Assembly (NCBI GenBank): GCA_001873075.1
Contig: MNYL01000238.1
Location: forward strand, 1-8,082
Direction: 5' to 3'
Source: Fibrobacteres bacterium CG2_30_45_31
Lineage (GTDB): Bacteria; Fibrobacterota; Fibrobacteria; Fibrobacterales; Fibrobacteraceae
DNA: 8,082 nt
Shown here: positions 1-6,749 of the stretch, one piece after another
Numbering within the stretch: position 1 is the first letter of the stretch
How the letters are laid out: the number at the start of each line of letters is the position of its first letter
The notes under the pieces: model-generated
The model's input: only the letters and a program-made list of their open reading frames with translations
What the model was told of the DNA's origin: nothing
Databases searched by the model: none
Translations under genes and position numbers: made by a program

Positions 1-246
1 AATTCCCTCTCTTTGCCTCGTAGGATCGACAGCCATGCTTAAAAGTTCGGCCTCATCAGCAATCACATGGAAAATGGCATACCCCACCAAAAGTCCCCCA
101 TCATAAGCGACCTTGGTCACCGCACAAGGAAGGGAAACTTCAGCAAGAATCTGAGCCTCACTCCACTTTTGAAACGCGAGCATTTCTTGAAGCTTATATA
201 CCGAAGGAACATCCCCCGCTTGCATTTCACGAATCAAAAGACTCAC
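1..246 (-). CDS. rimI: RimI-type ribosomal protein/GNAT N-acetyltransferase, 3' part cut by window edge
   Basis: Only the first 82 codons are visible; the frame is still open at position 1. The family transfers an acetyl group from acetyl-CoA to protein N-termini, classically ribosomal protein S18 in the cytoplasm. The visible part reads like a GNAT N-terminal half: MSLLIREMQAGDVPSVYKLQ at the start, then a strand region with GLLVGYAIFHVIADEAELLS, then MAVDPTRQREGI, which is the beginning of acetyl-CoA-binding motif A (Q/R-x-x-G-x-G/A) and is cut by the edge. The E-A-E-L-L-x-x-A-V-D-P stretch is very typical of RimI. I chose the GTG start at 246-244 because it overlaps the tsaB stop (GTGA, 4 bases) and gives the expected GNAT N-terminus. 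Its place directly after tsaB is a common bacterial arrangement and supports RimI over another GNAT. The rest of the acetyltransferase fold lies outside the window, so activity cannot be judged. Confidence 0.85.
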   Translation of the reverse strand, partial: MSLLIREMQAGDVPSVYKLQEMLAFQKWSEAQILAEVSLPCAVTKVAYDGGLLVGYAIFHVIADEAELLSMAVDPTRQREGI

Positions 247-872
247 TTTGCTCTCTCAAAATAAGAGGGCTGAATGTAGTTTGCTTTTTGAGTCAGAGAG
301 GGTTTAATGCGGTCAAAAAATAGGGAGAATGGTTGAATTTCAGGCCCCTTGGCGACAATAATCTGAATATTATTTTGGGTCGCAAAATCTAAAAGAGAGG
401 CATCCGAGGCAGCACTAGAATCACACACAAATACTTTGGGAAGATCGGCGGCAATTTTTTCGAGTGTTTCTTCAGTAGAGACAAAAAATTCCTCTTCTCT
501 AAGCCCCAAATACCAATAATCCGGGCGGGCGCGTAAAATTACTGCCGAATGATCTTCTGGAGATAAGGAGCGAAGGGCCGCTAAGGTTGAAATTCCGTAC
601 AAAGTACGTGAGCCCGAAAAACAAAGTCCCTCACAAAAAGCAATCCCTGTGCGAAGTCCTGTAAAAGAACCAGGGCCAAGAGTCACTAACACTCGTTTGA
701 TTTCTTCAAGTGTTACCTCAGCAAAAGAGAGCGACGAATCCAACAAACGCCCTAGATTTTCACCTCGACAATCCGGCTCATATTTTTCACAAATAATATT
801 GCCCTCTGCGTAAATACCAAGAGCAATGCCTTGCCGAGAAGTATCCAAAATTAAATCTAGGGAACGAGACAT
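243..872 (-). CDS. tsaB: tRNA N6-threonylcarbamoyladenosine biosynthesis protein TsaB
   Basis: TsaB is the non-catalytic partner that binds TsaD (with TsaE) to transfer threonylcarbamoyl to A37 of ANN-decoding tRNAs in the cytoplasm. The 209-residue protein has an ASKHA-fold start (LDLILDTS, residues 5-12) and the family hallmark GPGSFTGLR at 66-74, followed by T-G-I-A-F-C-E-G-L. It ends YIQPSYFERAK, resembling the usual C-terminal P-x-Y-x-R segment. It is somewhat short (about 230 residues is common). Two positions usually well kept differ: the H-S/T-E-like segment near residue 36-40 reads CRGEN, and the D-A-R motif reads RARPD near residues 114-118. These suggest a divergent but intact TsaB. 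The ATG start at 872-870 follows TGAGG with a 7-base spacing. The gene begins 9 bases after the ddl stop and overlaps rimI by 4 bases, so the three are probably co-transcribed. Confidence 0.9.
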   Translation of the reverse strand: MSRSLDLILDTSRQGIALGIYAEGNIICEKYEPDCRGENLGRLLDSSLSFAEVTLEEIKRVLVTLGPGSFTGLRTGIAFCEGLCFSGSRTLYGISTLAALRSLSPEDHSAVILRARPDYWYLGLREEEFFVSTEETLEKIAADLPKVFVCDSSAASDASLLDFATQNNIQIIVAKGPEIQPFSLFFDRIKPSLTQKANYIQPSYFERAK

Positions 873-881
873 CGAAAAACC

Positions 882-1916
882 TCAGCGCTTAATTTTGAGA
901 CTGATGTCAATGATGACGTCAATTAATTGAGAATAACTCACCCCAATACAAGCGGCCTGGGCAGGCAAAAGGGAGGAAGGGGTCATCCCCGGAAGCGTAT
1001 TGGTTTCCAGAGCCCAGAGTCCGCCTTGTTTATCAATGCGAACATCTGTCCTACTATAGCCAGCACAACCCAAAGCACGGTGCGCTTTTTTCGCGAGTTC
1101 CTGAATGCGTTGTGTTAAATCTGGGGAAAATTCCGCAGGGGTCACTTCACGGCATTCCCCATTGTATTTCGCTTCAAAATCAAAGTATTCCCGAGTGGTC
1201 ATGCGCATTTCTGTCGGGGGCAACGCAGGCATTCCATCAATATAGCCACAACTCGCTTCTGTGCCACTAATGAACGTTTCGCACAAAAGGCGATCACTGT
1301 CCTTGAATAGAGACGCCACAATGGATTCCGCCTCTTCAATATTTTTTGCAATGCCCATGCCGATACTGGATCCCCCGATAGGATCTTTAATCACTAAAGG
1401 ATAGCCGAGTGCATCCGCAGTGGCGACGAGATCATCTCCACGAAAACCCTCTCGCCAAAGAATGCGTTGCGCTGGAGTGGGGACGCCATTCGCGCGGTAT
1501 ACGTCCTTGCAGCGGATTTTATCCATTGCAAGAGCACTCGCTAAAAGGCCACAACCCGTATAAGGAATGCCCCAGTTTTCGAGCAAAGCCTGCACATGAC
1601 CATCTTCCCCCCACTTTCCATGAAGGGCGAGAAAAGCGATATCACAATCGGGGAGCAAAGAAAGTGCTGGCGACTTTTCACGCCGAGTCGACGATCCCTC
1701 TAGGGAATTGAAATAATTCTCTGAAAAATTATCTTTCTGATAAGGGCTCAGTTCCCGGGAGGACCAAATCCAAGTACCGTCTTTCTGGATCAAAACGGGG
1801 TGTATATTATACTTGGTGCCATCCATAGCACGAACAACACCAGTACCACTGATGACAGAAACATCGTGTTCGGTAGAAGGGCCACCCATTAGTACAAGAA
1901 CGCGCAAACGAGACAT
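882..1916 (-). CDS. ddl: D-alanine--D-alanine ligase
   Basis: This ATP-grasp enzyme joins two D-alanines in the cytoplasm to make the dipeptide end of the peptidoglycan precursor. With the ATG start at 1916-1914 it has 344 residues, slightly longer than E. coli DdlB. Visible motifs in order: GGPSTEHDVSVISG (11-24) with the D-Ala-contacting Glu16; HGKWGEDG (99-106); the ATP-binding strand PLVIKDPIGGSSIGM (173-187); the omega loop YFDFEAKY (244-251), whose Tyr251 matches DdlB Tyr216, expected for D-Ala-D-Ala rather than depsipeptide ligases; and metal ligands Asp291, Glu304 and Asn306 within RTDVRID and ETNTLPGMT. All key residues appear present. An in-frame TTG at 1928 would add four residues, but GAAGG lies five bases before the ATG and overlaps that longer version, so the ATG is preferred. 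ddl is separated from phoR by 169 bases and probably has its own promoter. It is followed closely by tsaB. Confidence 0.95.
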   Translation of the reverse strand: MSRLRVLVLMGGPSTEHDVSVISGTGVVRAMDGTKYNIHPVLIQKDGTWIWSSRELSPYQKDNFSENYFNSLEGSSTRREKSPALSLLPDCDIAFLALHGKWGEDGHVQALLENWGIPYTGCGLLASALAMDKIRCKDVYRANGVPTPAQRILWREGFRGDDLVATADALGYPLVIKDPIGGSSIGMGIAKNIEEAESIVASLFKDSDRLLCETFISGTEASCGYIDGMPALPPTEMRMTTREYFDFEAKYNGECREVTPAEFSPDLTQRIQELAKKAHRALGCAGYSRTDVRIDKQGGLWALETNTLPGMTPSSLLPAQAACIGVSYSQLIDVIIDISLKIKR

Positions 1917-1921
1917 AAAAA

Positions 1922-1926
1922 CCTTC
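1922..1926 (-). promoter_or_regulatory. Shine-Dalgarno site that decides the ddl start
   Basis: The minus strand reads GAAGG, then five T residues, then ATG at 1916. This spacing fits the ATG and cannot serve the in-frame TTG at 1928, which lies upstream of the site. Confidence 0.7.
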
Positions 1927-1997
1927 AAAGCTAAAATAGAATAAGAAAAATTTAGCTCTTTTATGTTTCGATGGCTTTATTTTTCAGGGACTCTTCC

Positions 1998-2017
1998 AAA
2001 AATCACTTTCCCAAGTG
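1998..2017 (-). terminator. Possible weak Rho-independent terminator after phoR
   Basis: Read on the minus strand, a 5-base stem CACTT/AAGTG closes a GGGA loop (positions 2004-2017) and is followed by ATTTTT. It lies about 70 bases after the phoR stop and before ddl, the right place to end the pho transcript. The stem is short and AT-rich and the T-run is only five long, so it may be leaky or not a terminator. Confidence 0.3.
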
Positions 2018-2085
2018 GGTGCGAACTCGGCTCCTAATAACGGAATCGACGACCTCCGAAGAAAAAGTACTTTTAGAGGAAAGGT

Positions 2086-3750
2086 TCAAGGGAATAGAAT
2101 GGAAATTTCAGTCCCCACCCCTTCGCGCGAGAGGAGAGAGATTCGGCCTTCGTGATTTTCCGCGATATGCTTTACAATGGCGAGTCCGAGGCCTGTTCCG
2201 CCGGTTTCTTTAGAGTGGCTTTTATCGACCCGATAGAATCGCTCAAAAATTCGCGACTGATGTTCTTCAGGAATACCGATGCCCGTATCTTTGACGCGAA
2301 TCATTTTGCGTTCAAGAATGACATCCACGCGTCCATTATCTGTATTATAGCGAATGGCGTTGTCAATCAAATTATACACCATCTCAAATAACATGCGCCG
2401 ATCCCCAGTGATATCCATCGCCTCTCCTTGAATGGAGAGCGTCACATTTCTTTTCGCAGCAGCGGGAGTGAGCAATGTAATGCATTCCTGCGCAATTTCC
2501 TTAAGATCGACTTGATCATCGCCCGGATGAACCCCTTTGGATTCATCCAGTTCCGAGAGTTTGATAATATCATTGGTCAAAGCCAGAAGGCGATTGGCTT
2601 CTTTGTGTATCTTTCCTGCAAATTCAGGAATGTCACTCGGTTTCACCATGCGATTTTCAATCATTTCCGCATAACCCGAAATGGAAGTCAATGGCGTTTT
2701 GAGTTCATGAGACGCATTGGCGGTGAATTCTTCTTTAATTTGTACCAAATTCTTTTTATCGGTGATATCAAAAATAAGGCAGATGATGCCCGATAGTTCT
2801 TCACCCATCAAAACAGGATTCACAATTATTTGGAACGAACGACCCTCTAAGTTCATTTCGCCTTCATGCCGTTTGCCTTCAAAGGCAAGTTCAATGGCGT
2901 GATTCAATGGAATATTTCTCGAAAAATAGAGAATATTTTTGAACTCCACTTTTTCTTCCACATGCAGGTACTGCTTTGCCACTTCATTGATCATCAACAC
3001 ATTTTTCCGTTGATCCAGTAAAATAAAACCTTCCGGCATATTCTGCATCAGAATGGCGAGTTTACTCCGTTCCCGTTCTAATCGACGCATCTGTTTCTGA
3101 ATATTTTCCTGCTGGGCACGAATTTTATGCACAAAGGGGACTAACTCTTTATAGACAACGATATTTTCCCCTGCGAAGTCCACAGAGTCAATATTTTCAG
3201 CCATGGCCTGAATGGGCTTCAAAAAGTTTCTCGATAGCAGGCGTGCCACAAAAATAGAAACGATAAATATCCCTGCAAGTAAAAGCGCTAAATAAGGATA
3301 CACGTTCGAAAAAACCGATACCGCACTGCTTTTGCGAATGCCAAGCCGCATGATATTTCCGTCAGGAAGGAGTTTCGCATAATAGTAAACATCTGTCGAC
3401 AAAGTCATAGACGGACGAAAACTTTCACCAGCCCCTGTTTTCAAGGCCTGAACAACTTCCGGGCGCGTTAAATGATTTTCCATGTGATTCGCATCCGCGT
3501 CACTTTCTACGAGTACAACGCCTTCCGAAGAAATAAGCGTGATACGCAAAGTGTGCGAGGCAAATCGTTTGAGTTCACTTTTGTCAACAAGGTGCGGATA
3601 AATTTTAGCAACTAAAGAGGCTTCTTCTTTCAAATCAATTTGAGTTTGTTTTTCAACGCTACTTCTAAAAGCTCCCGCCGTTACCACCATCGCGATAATG
3701 GCCGAAAGGAGTCCTATATAAAAAAGGTTAAAACTGATTCTTTCTTTCAC
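2086..3750 (-). CDS. phoR: PhoR-type phosphate sensor histidine kinase
   Basis: This membrane histidine kinase should autophosphorylate and pass phosphate to the adjacent response regulator under phosphate limitation. It has 554 residues. A first membrane segment (about 8-28) is followed by an extracytoplasmic domain of roughly 120 residues (29-148) and a second membrane segment (about 150-171). Next come a degenerate HAMP-like linker (RNFLKPIQAMAENI) and a charged, probably coiled-coil segment (207-230). A PAS domain spans about 232-332 (LMQNMPEGFILLD to ICLIFDITDKK). The HisKA dimerisation domain has SHELKTPLT with His348. The ATPase domain has the N box NLIDNAIRYN (460-469), G1 box DTGIGIP (488-494), F box FERFYR (502-507) and G2 box GGTGLGL (517-523). 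All catalytic boxes look intact. The start is GTG at 3750, supported by AGGGGA seven bases upstream. It lies three bases after the regulator gene and is the last gene of the pho cluster. Its domain order resembles Bacillus PhoR more than E. coli PhoR, which has almost no extracytoplasmic domain. Confidence 0.92.
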   Translation of the reverse strand: MKERISFNLFYIGLLSAIIAMVVTAGAFRSSVEKQTQIDLKEEASLVAKIYPHLVDKSELKRFASHTLRITLISSEGVVLVESDADANHMENHLTRPEVVQALKTGAGESFRPSMTLSTDVYYYAKLLPDGNIMRLGIRKSSAVSVFSNVYPYLALLLAGIFIVSIFVARLLSRNFLKPIQAMAENIDSVDFAGENIVVYKELVPFVHKIRAQQENIQKQMRRLERERSKLAILMQNMPEGFILLDQRKNVLMINEVAKQYLHVEEKVEFKNILYFSRNIPLNHAIELAFEGKRHEGEMNLEGRSFQIIVNPVLMGEELSGIICLIFDITDKKNLVQIKEEFTANASHELKTPLTSISGYAEMIENRMVKPSDIPEFAGKIHKEANRLLALTNDIIKLSELDESKGVHPGDDQVDLKEIAQECITLLTPAAAKRNVTLSIQGEAMDITGDRRMLFEMVYNLIDNAIRYNTDNGRVDVILERKMIRVKDTGIGIPEEHQSRIFERFYRVDKSHSKETGGTGLGLAIVKHIAENHEGRISLLSREGVGTEISILFP

Positions 3751-3753
3751 AAC

Positions 3754-4431
3754 TTAATCCCCTACTTTGTAACCCACGTTACGAACCGTTTTAATATACT
3801 GGCCACTTTCACCCAATTTCTGGCGCAATGTTTTCACATGCATGTCAATCGTTCGCGATTCCACTAAATAATCTCCGCCACCCCAAACGTGATCCATAAT
3901 CTGCTCCCGGGAAAATACCCGGTTGGGAGAAGCACACAGGAGTTTGAGAAGCTCATATTCCTTAAACGTCAATTCACAAGGTTTTTCTTCTACCGTGACG
4001 AGATGCTTGGAATCATCTATTTCAATTTTTTGCCAACGGATAAAGTTTTTTGATTCTTCAAGCTTGGGGGCACTACGGCGAAGGAGCGCTTTAGTTCTCG
4101 CTAAAAATTCCATGATCCCGAAAGGTTTTGTCAAATAGTCATCGGCGCCCGCATCAAGTCCCTTGACTTTGTCCAATTCCGAAGTGCGCGCAGTCACCAT
4201 CATCACCGGAATATTTTTCGTTTTAGGTAAGGAATGCAGACGTTTCAAAATGGTGAGACCATCGCTATTGGGAAGCATAATGTCCAAGATTACAAGATCA
4301 GGAGTATCTGATTCCAGAGCCTTGAAAAAAGGAATCCCTTCCGAAAAGGCCACAACTTGAAAGCCCGCGCTTTGCAAAGCGTAAGTTTCCATTTCACGGA
4401 TTTCTCTATCATCTTCCACAATATAAATCAT
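3754..4431 (-). CDS. phoB: PhoB-type (OmpR family) phosphate response regulator
   Basis: This 225-residue cytoplasmic transcription factor is the expected partner of the neighbouring kinase and should bind PHO boxes when phosphorylated. The receiver domain (1-119) shows the acidic pocket E6-D7-D8, phosphoacceptor Asp50 in LVILDIMLP, the switch residue Thr80 in MMVTAR, and the conserved Lys102 in TKPF. After a short linker, the C-terminal winged-helix domain (about 130-225) contains ELTFKEYELLKLL, the recognition helix region ESRTIDMHVKTLRQKL and the wing TVRNVGYKV. All residues needed for phosphotransfer are present. The start ATG is one base after the phoU stop and is preceded by AAGGA at nine bases. 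Sequence alone cannot separate PhoB from Gram-positive PhoP; the assignment rests on the pst-phoU-phoR context, and 'PhoB/PhoP-type' is the safest wording. Confidence 0.92.
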   Translation of the reverse strand: MIYIVEDDREIREMETYALQSAGFQVVAFSEGIPFFKALESDTPDLVILDIMLPNSDGLTILKRLHSLPKTKNIPVMMVTARTSELDKVKGLDAGADDYLTKPFGIMEFLARTKALLRRSAPKLEESKNFIRWQKIEIDDSKHLVTVEEKPCELTFKEYELLKLLCASPNRVFSREQIMDHVWGGGDYLVESRTIDMHVKTLRQKLGESGQYIKTVRNVGYKVGD

Positions 4432-4432
4432 C

Positions 4433-5116
4433 TTATTTATCCTTCATATCATCAAAACTCGCGAGGTAACCCACTCCGTTGCGTATCCCTGTAATAGAAA
4501 AAATCACCCATTTTGCCACATTCACCGAATGATCACCAATACGTTCAAAATACTTCGCAATCATGAGTAAATCAATAATACAATCTCCATCTTCCAAATT
4601 ATCCCGAATTTTCGAGATTAAATCCCTGCGCACTTCATTAAAAAGGTTATCCACCACATCATCGTAATCGCAAACCGAACGGGCGAGAGTCATATCGCGG
4701 TTCACAAAAGCGTCTACACTTTCGGAAACCATTTTTTTTGTAGCACTCGCCATCCGTGGAATCAGATTCAAATGATTGGTATCAGCACCTGGAGGAAGCG
4801 TCAATACAATCTCTGAAATGTCGGCACATTGATCCCCAATACGTTCTAAATCAGAAACCATTTTGAGCGCGGCAGAAATTAGACGGAGGTCTCTTGCCAC
4901 AGGCTGCTGACTTAAAAGCAACTTTAAGCAAAGACTTTCAATTTCTTTCATTTTCTGATCTATGTCTTTGTCAAAGTCTATATTCTTTTGGGCCAAATCA
5001 ACACTTTGGTGCAATAAAGCATCAACAGCATTACTCATCGCCTGTTCTACCAAGGCACCCATTTCAATAATTTCATTGTTCAGCGTTTCCAGCTGTATGT
5101 CAAAATGTGTTCTCAT
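4433..5116 (-). CDS. phoU: Phosphate signalling protein PhoU
   Basis: PhoU is a cytoplasmic all-helical protein that represses PhoR signalling when phosphate is plentiful and restrains the Pst transporter. The 227-residue protein has the typical two-repeat layout: a first three-helix half (about 1-105) and a second (about 118-205). Each half carries a metal-binding E-R-I-G-D motif, ERIGDQCAD at 91-99 and ERIGDHSVN at 191-199. The N-terminus (MRTHFDIQLETLNNEIIEMG) is also typical of the family. The length is normal. The ATG overlaps the pstB stop by one base (TAATG), and GGGAGG lies eight bases upstream. Its position between pstB and phoB/phoR fits its role linking the transporter with the two-component pair. 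No key residue appears lost. Confidence 0.95.
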   Translation of the reverse strand: MRTHFDIQLETLNNEIIEMGALVEQAMSNAVDALLHQSVDLAQKNIDFDKDIDQKMKEIESLCLKLLLSQQPVARDLRLISAALKMVSDLERIGDQCADISEIVLTLPPGADTNHLNLIPRMASATKKMVSESVDAFVNRDMTLARSVCDYDDVVDNLFNEVRRDLISKIRDNLEDGDCIIDLLMIAKYFERIGDHSVNVAKWVIFSITGIRNGVGYLASFDDMKDK

Positions 5117-5865
5117 TATCCAAACCTCCCGGTAATGTAATCTTCTGTCCTCTTATCGCGAGGCATTGAAAATAGGCTATCTGTTTCACCGCTTTCGATA
5201 ATTTCTCCCAAGAGGAAAAATGCGGTTTTGTCAGAGACTCGGGTTGCTTGCTGCATATTGTGAGTCACCATGACAATTGTATAATTTTTTTTGAGTTCCA
5301 AAACAAGGTCTTCAATTTTCGCTGTTGAAATAGGGTCCAAGGCACTGGTGGGTTCGTCCATGAGCAAAACTTCTGGTTGCACGGCAAGAGCTCTCGCAAT
5401 GCAGAGACGCTGCTGCTGTCCCCCGGAAAGCCCCAACGCGCTTTTTTTGAGACGATCCTTGAGTTCTTCCCAAATGGCCGCATTTTTCAAAGAAGTCTCT
5501 ACGATTTCATCCAGAGCGACTTTGGAGCGAACGCCATGGGTGCGCGGCCCGAAAGCCACATTATCGTAAACACTCATGGGGAACGGATTCGGTTTTTGAA
5601 ACACCATGCCCACCCGCTTCCGAAGTTCATTGACATCAATGTCCCCATAAATGCGTTGCCCATCCAAGGTGAGTTCCCCGGTAATGCGACACCCTTCCAC
5701 AAGATCATTCATGCGGTTGAGCGACTTTAAAAGCGTCGATTTCCCACAACCCGAAGGCCCGATAAAAGCGATAATTTCATTGCTTTCTACGCGCAAATTG
5801 ACTTTTTTGAGGGCCTGAAAATTGCCATAAAATAAATCCACATCTTTTACAATTATTTTGTCCAT
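5116..5865 (-). CDS. pstB: Phosphate ABC transporter ATP-binding protein PstB
   Basis: PstB is the cytoplasmic ATPase that powers phosphate import through PstC/PstA. With the ATG at 5865 it has 249 residues, normal for the family. Visible motifs are Walker A GPSGCGKST (36-44), the Q-loop FQKPNPFPMS (89-98) with the K-P-N-P-F-P signature of PstB, the ABC signature LSGGQQQR (146-153), Walker B VLLMDEP (166-172) with catalytic Glu171, the D-loop SALD (174-177) and the switch His202 in VTHNMQQA. All catalytic residues are intact. Two starts are possible: an ATG at 5871 that overlaps the pstA stop (ATGA) and the ATG at 5865, which starts MDKIIVKDVDLFYG. I prefer 5865 because AGGA lies seven bases before it but only one base before 5871. 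The product would differ by two residues. The stop overlaps the phoU start by one base. Confidence 0.96.
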   Translation of the reverse strand: MDKIIVKDVDLFYGNFQALKKVNLRVESNEIIAFIGPSGCGKSTLLKSLNRMNDLVEGCRITGELTLDGQRIYGDIDVNELRKRVGMVFQKPNPFPMSVYDNVAFGPRTHGVRSKVALDEIVETSLKNAAIWEELKDRLKKSALGLSGGQQQRLCIARALAVQPEVLLMDEPTSALDPISTAKIEDLVLELKKNYTIVMVTHNMQQATRVSDKTAFFLLGEIIESGETDSLFSMPRDKRTEDYITGRFG

Positions 5866-5867
5866 AA

Positions 5868-6749
5868 TCATTTCCTAGTAATCTTTGACGCCATCTTTGT
5901 CGAAAACCAATTAATAAAAAGTACCATTAAAAGAAGCATCACGGCTGTGGCATATGCCTGATCGGTGTGAAGTCCCTCTCTGGAAAGCGCATACATGTGC
6001 ACGGAAAGCGAACGACCCGAAGAAAAAATACCTTTGGGAAATTCAGCAACAGTCCCCGCCGTGTAAACGAGTGCCGCAGTTTCCCCCACCACACGCCCCA
6101 CCGAAAGAATAATACCCGCAAGAATTCCAGGAACGGCCGCAGGAAGCACAATGCAACTTACAGTGCGGAGTTTCCCTGCACCCAAACCAAAACTGCCTTC
6201 GCGGTAAATGTCCGGCACCGATTTCAGAGCTTCTTCTGTTGTACGCATAATCAAAGGAAGAATCATAATCGCTACGGTGAAAATACCCGCGAGAAGCGAA
6301 TAGCCAAAATGAAGCGCCGTCACAAAAAAGAGCATCCCGAATAAACCAAAAACAATGGAGGGAATTCCTGAAAGCGTTTCTGCAGTCACTCGCACAATAG
6401 AAACAAGCTTATTTCCCCGCTTGGCGTATTCTACAAGATAAATGGCGGCAAAAATTCCGAGTGGTGCCGCCAACAAGAGGGCTCCTATCACAAGAATCAG
6501 CGTATTGACTATCGCTGGCATAAAGGAGACATTCTCAGAAGTGTAATTCCATGAAAAAATATCCGGTGTCACATAGGGGATCCCTTTGATAAGAATATAA
6601 CCTACAAGAAACGTCATTGTCAAAATGGTTATGGATGTGGCAAAGAGTACCAAAATGAAAAGCAACAGCGAAAAGGGATTTCGCTTATAGGAGGCCCACT
6701 TCTGTTTCCACGTATTGTCATTGATACTTTGAAGCCTATTTTGTTTCAT
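5868..6749 (-). CDS. pstA: Phosphate ABC transporter permease PstA
   Basis: PstA is one of the two inner-membrane channel subunits of the Pst importer and pairs with PstC. The 293-residue protein begins with a basic cytoplasmic tail (about 1-24), then a first membrane segment (about 27-53), an extracytoplasmic loop containing GIPYVTPDIFSWNYTS (56-71), and about five further hydrophobic segments up to residue 285. The cytoplasmic EAA coupling loop, which docks on PstB, is visible at about 183-212 with REGSFGLGAGK and IVLPAAVPGILAG. The VGRVVGETAAL segment (217-227) is highly typical of PstA/PstC. The ATG overlaps the pstC stop by four bases, and a GGAG lies nine bases upstream. The length is normal and nothing appears missing. 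Confidence 0.95.
   Translation of the reverse strand: MKQNRLQSINDNTWKQKWASYKRNPFSLLLFILVLFATSITILTMTFLVGYILIKGIPYVTPDIFSWNYTSENVSFMPAIVNTLILVIGALLLAAPLGIFAAIYLVEYAKRGNKLVSIVRVTAETLSGIPSIVFGLFGMLFFVTALHFGYSLLAGIFTVAIMILPLIMRTTEEALKSVPDIYREGSFGLGAGKLRTVSCIVLPAAVPGILAGIILSVGRVVGETAALVYTAGTVAEFPKGIFSSGRSLSVHMYALSREGLHTDQAYATAVMLLLMVLFINWFSTKMASKITRK
5873..5876 (-). promoter_or_regulatory. Shine-Dalgarno site for pstB
   Basis: The minus strand reads AGGA followed seven bases later by ATG at 5865. The upstream ATG at 5871 is only one base away, too close to use it, so this site favours the shorter PstB. It lies inside the last codons of pstA. Confidence 0.6.

Larger units (their letters stand above)
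1917..2085 (-). other. phoR-ddl intergenic region
   Basis: This is the only gap of notable size among the genes (169 bases). No coding frame or RNA gene is recognisable. On the minus strand it contains a weak terminator-like hairpin (positions 1998-2017) and, closer to ddl, an AT-rich stretch with a 6-base inverted repeat, GCTAAA at 1930-1935 and TTTAGC at 1951-1956, separated by 15 bases and ending just before the ddl ribosome binding site. I could not find a well-spaced -35/-10 pair. A ddl promoter is likely here by position but is not shown by the sequence. Confidence 0.5.

Noticed and set aside
67..264. Plus-strand open frame of 65 codons at the left end
   Set aside because: It lies opposite the rimI start and the tsaB 3' end. 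The minus-strand frame here encodes clear GNAT motifs.
1925..1932. Match to the Bacteroidota -7 promoter pattern TAnnTTTG (minus strand TAGCTTTG)
   Set aside because: There is no matching upstream TTG element, and transcription would begin on or next to the ddl ribosome binding site. Probably chance.
2041..2058. Hairpin-like CGGA...TCCG after phoR
   Set aside because: Only four paired bases with a poor loop and no following T-run; not a terminator.
2063..2074. Perfect palindrome AAAAGTACTTTT after phoR
   Set aside because: It has no loop, so it cannot form a stable terminator hairpin, and it could occur by chance in AT-rich DNA. I have no evidence that it is an operator.
2428..2796. Plus-strand open frame of 122 codons antisense to phoR
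   Set aside because: No family resemblance; it lies opposite the conserved kinase core, whose reading frame is unambiguous.
5967..6344. Plus-strand open frame of 125 codons antisense to pstA
   Set aside because: Same pattern: a highly basic, low-complexity product opposite a membrane protein gene.
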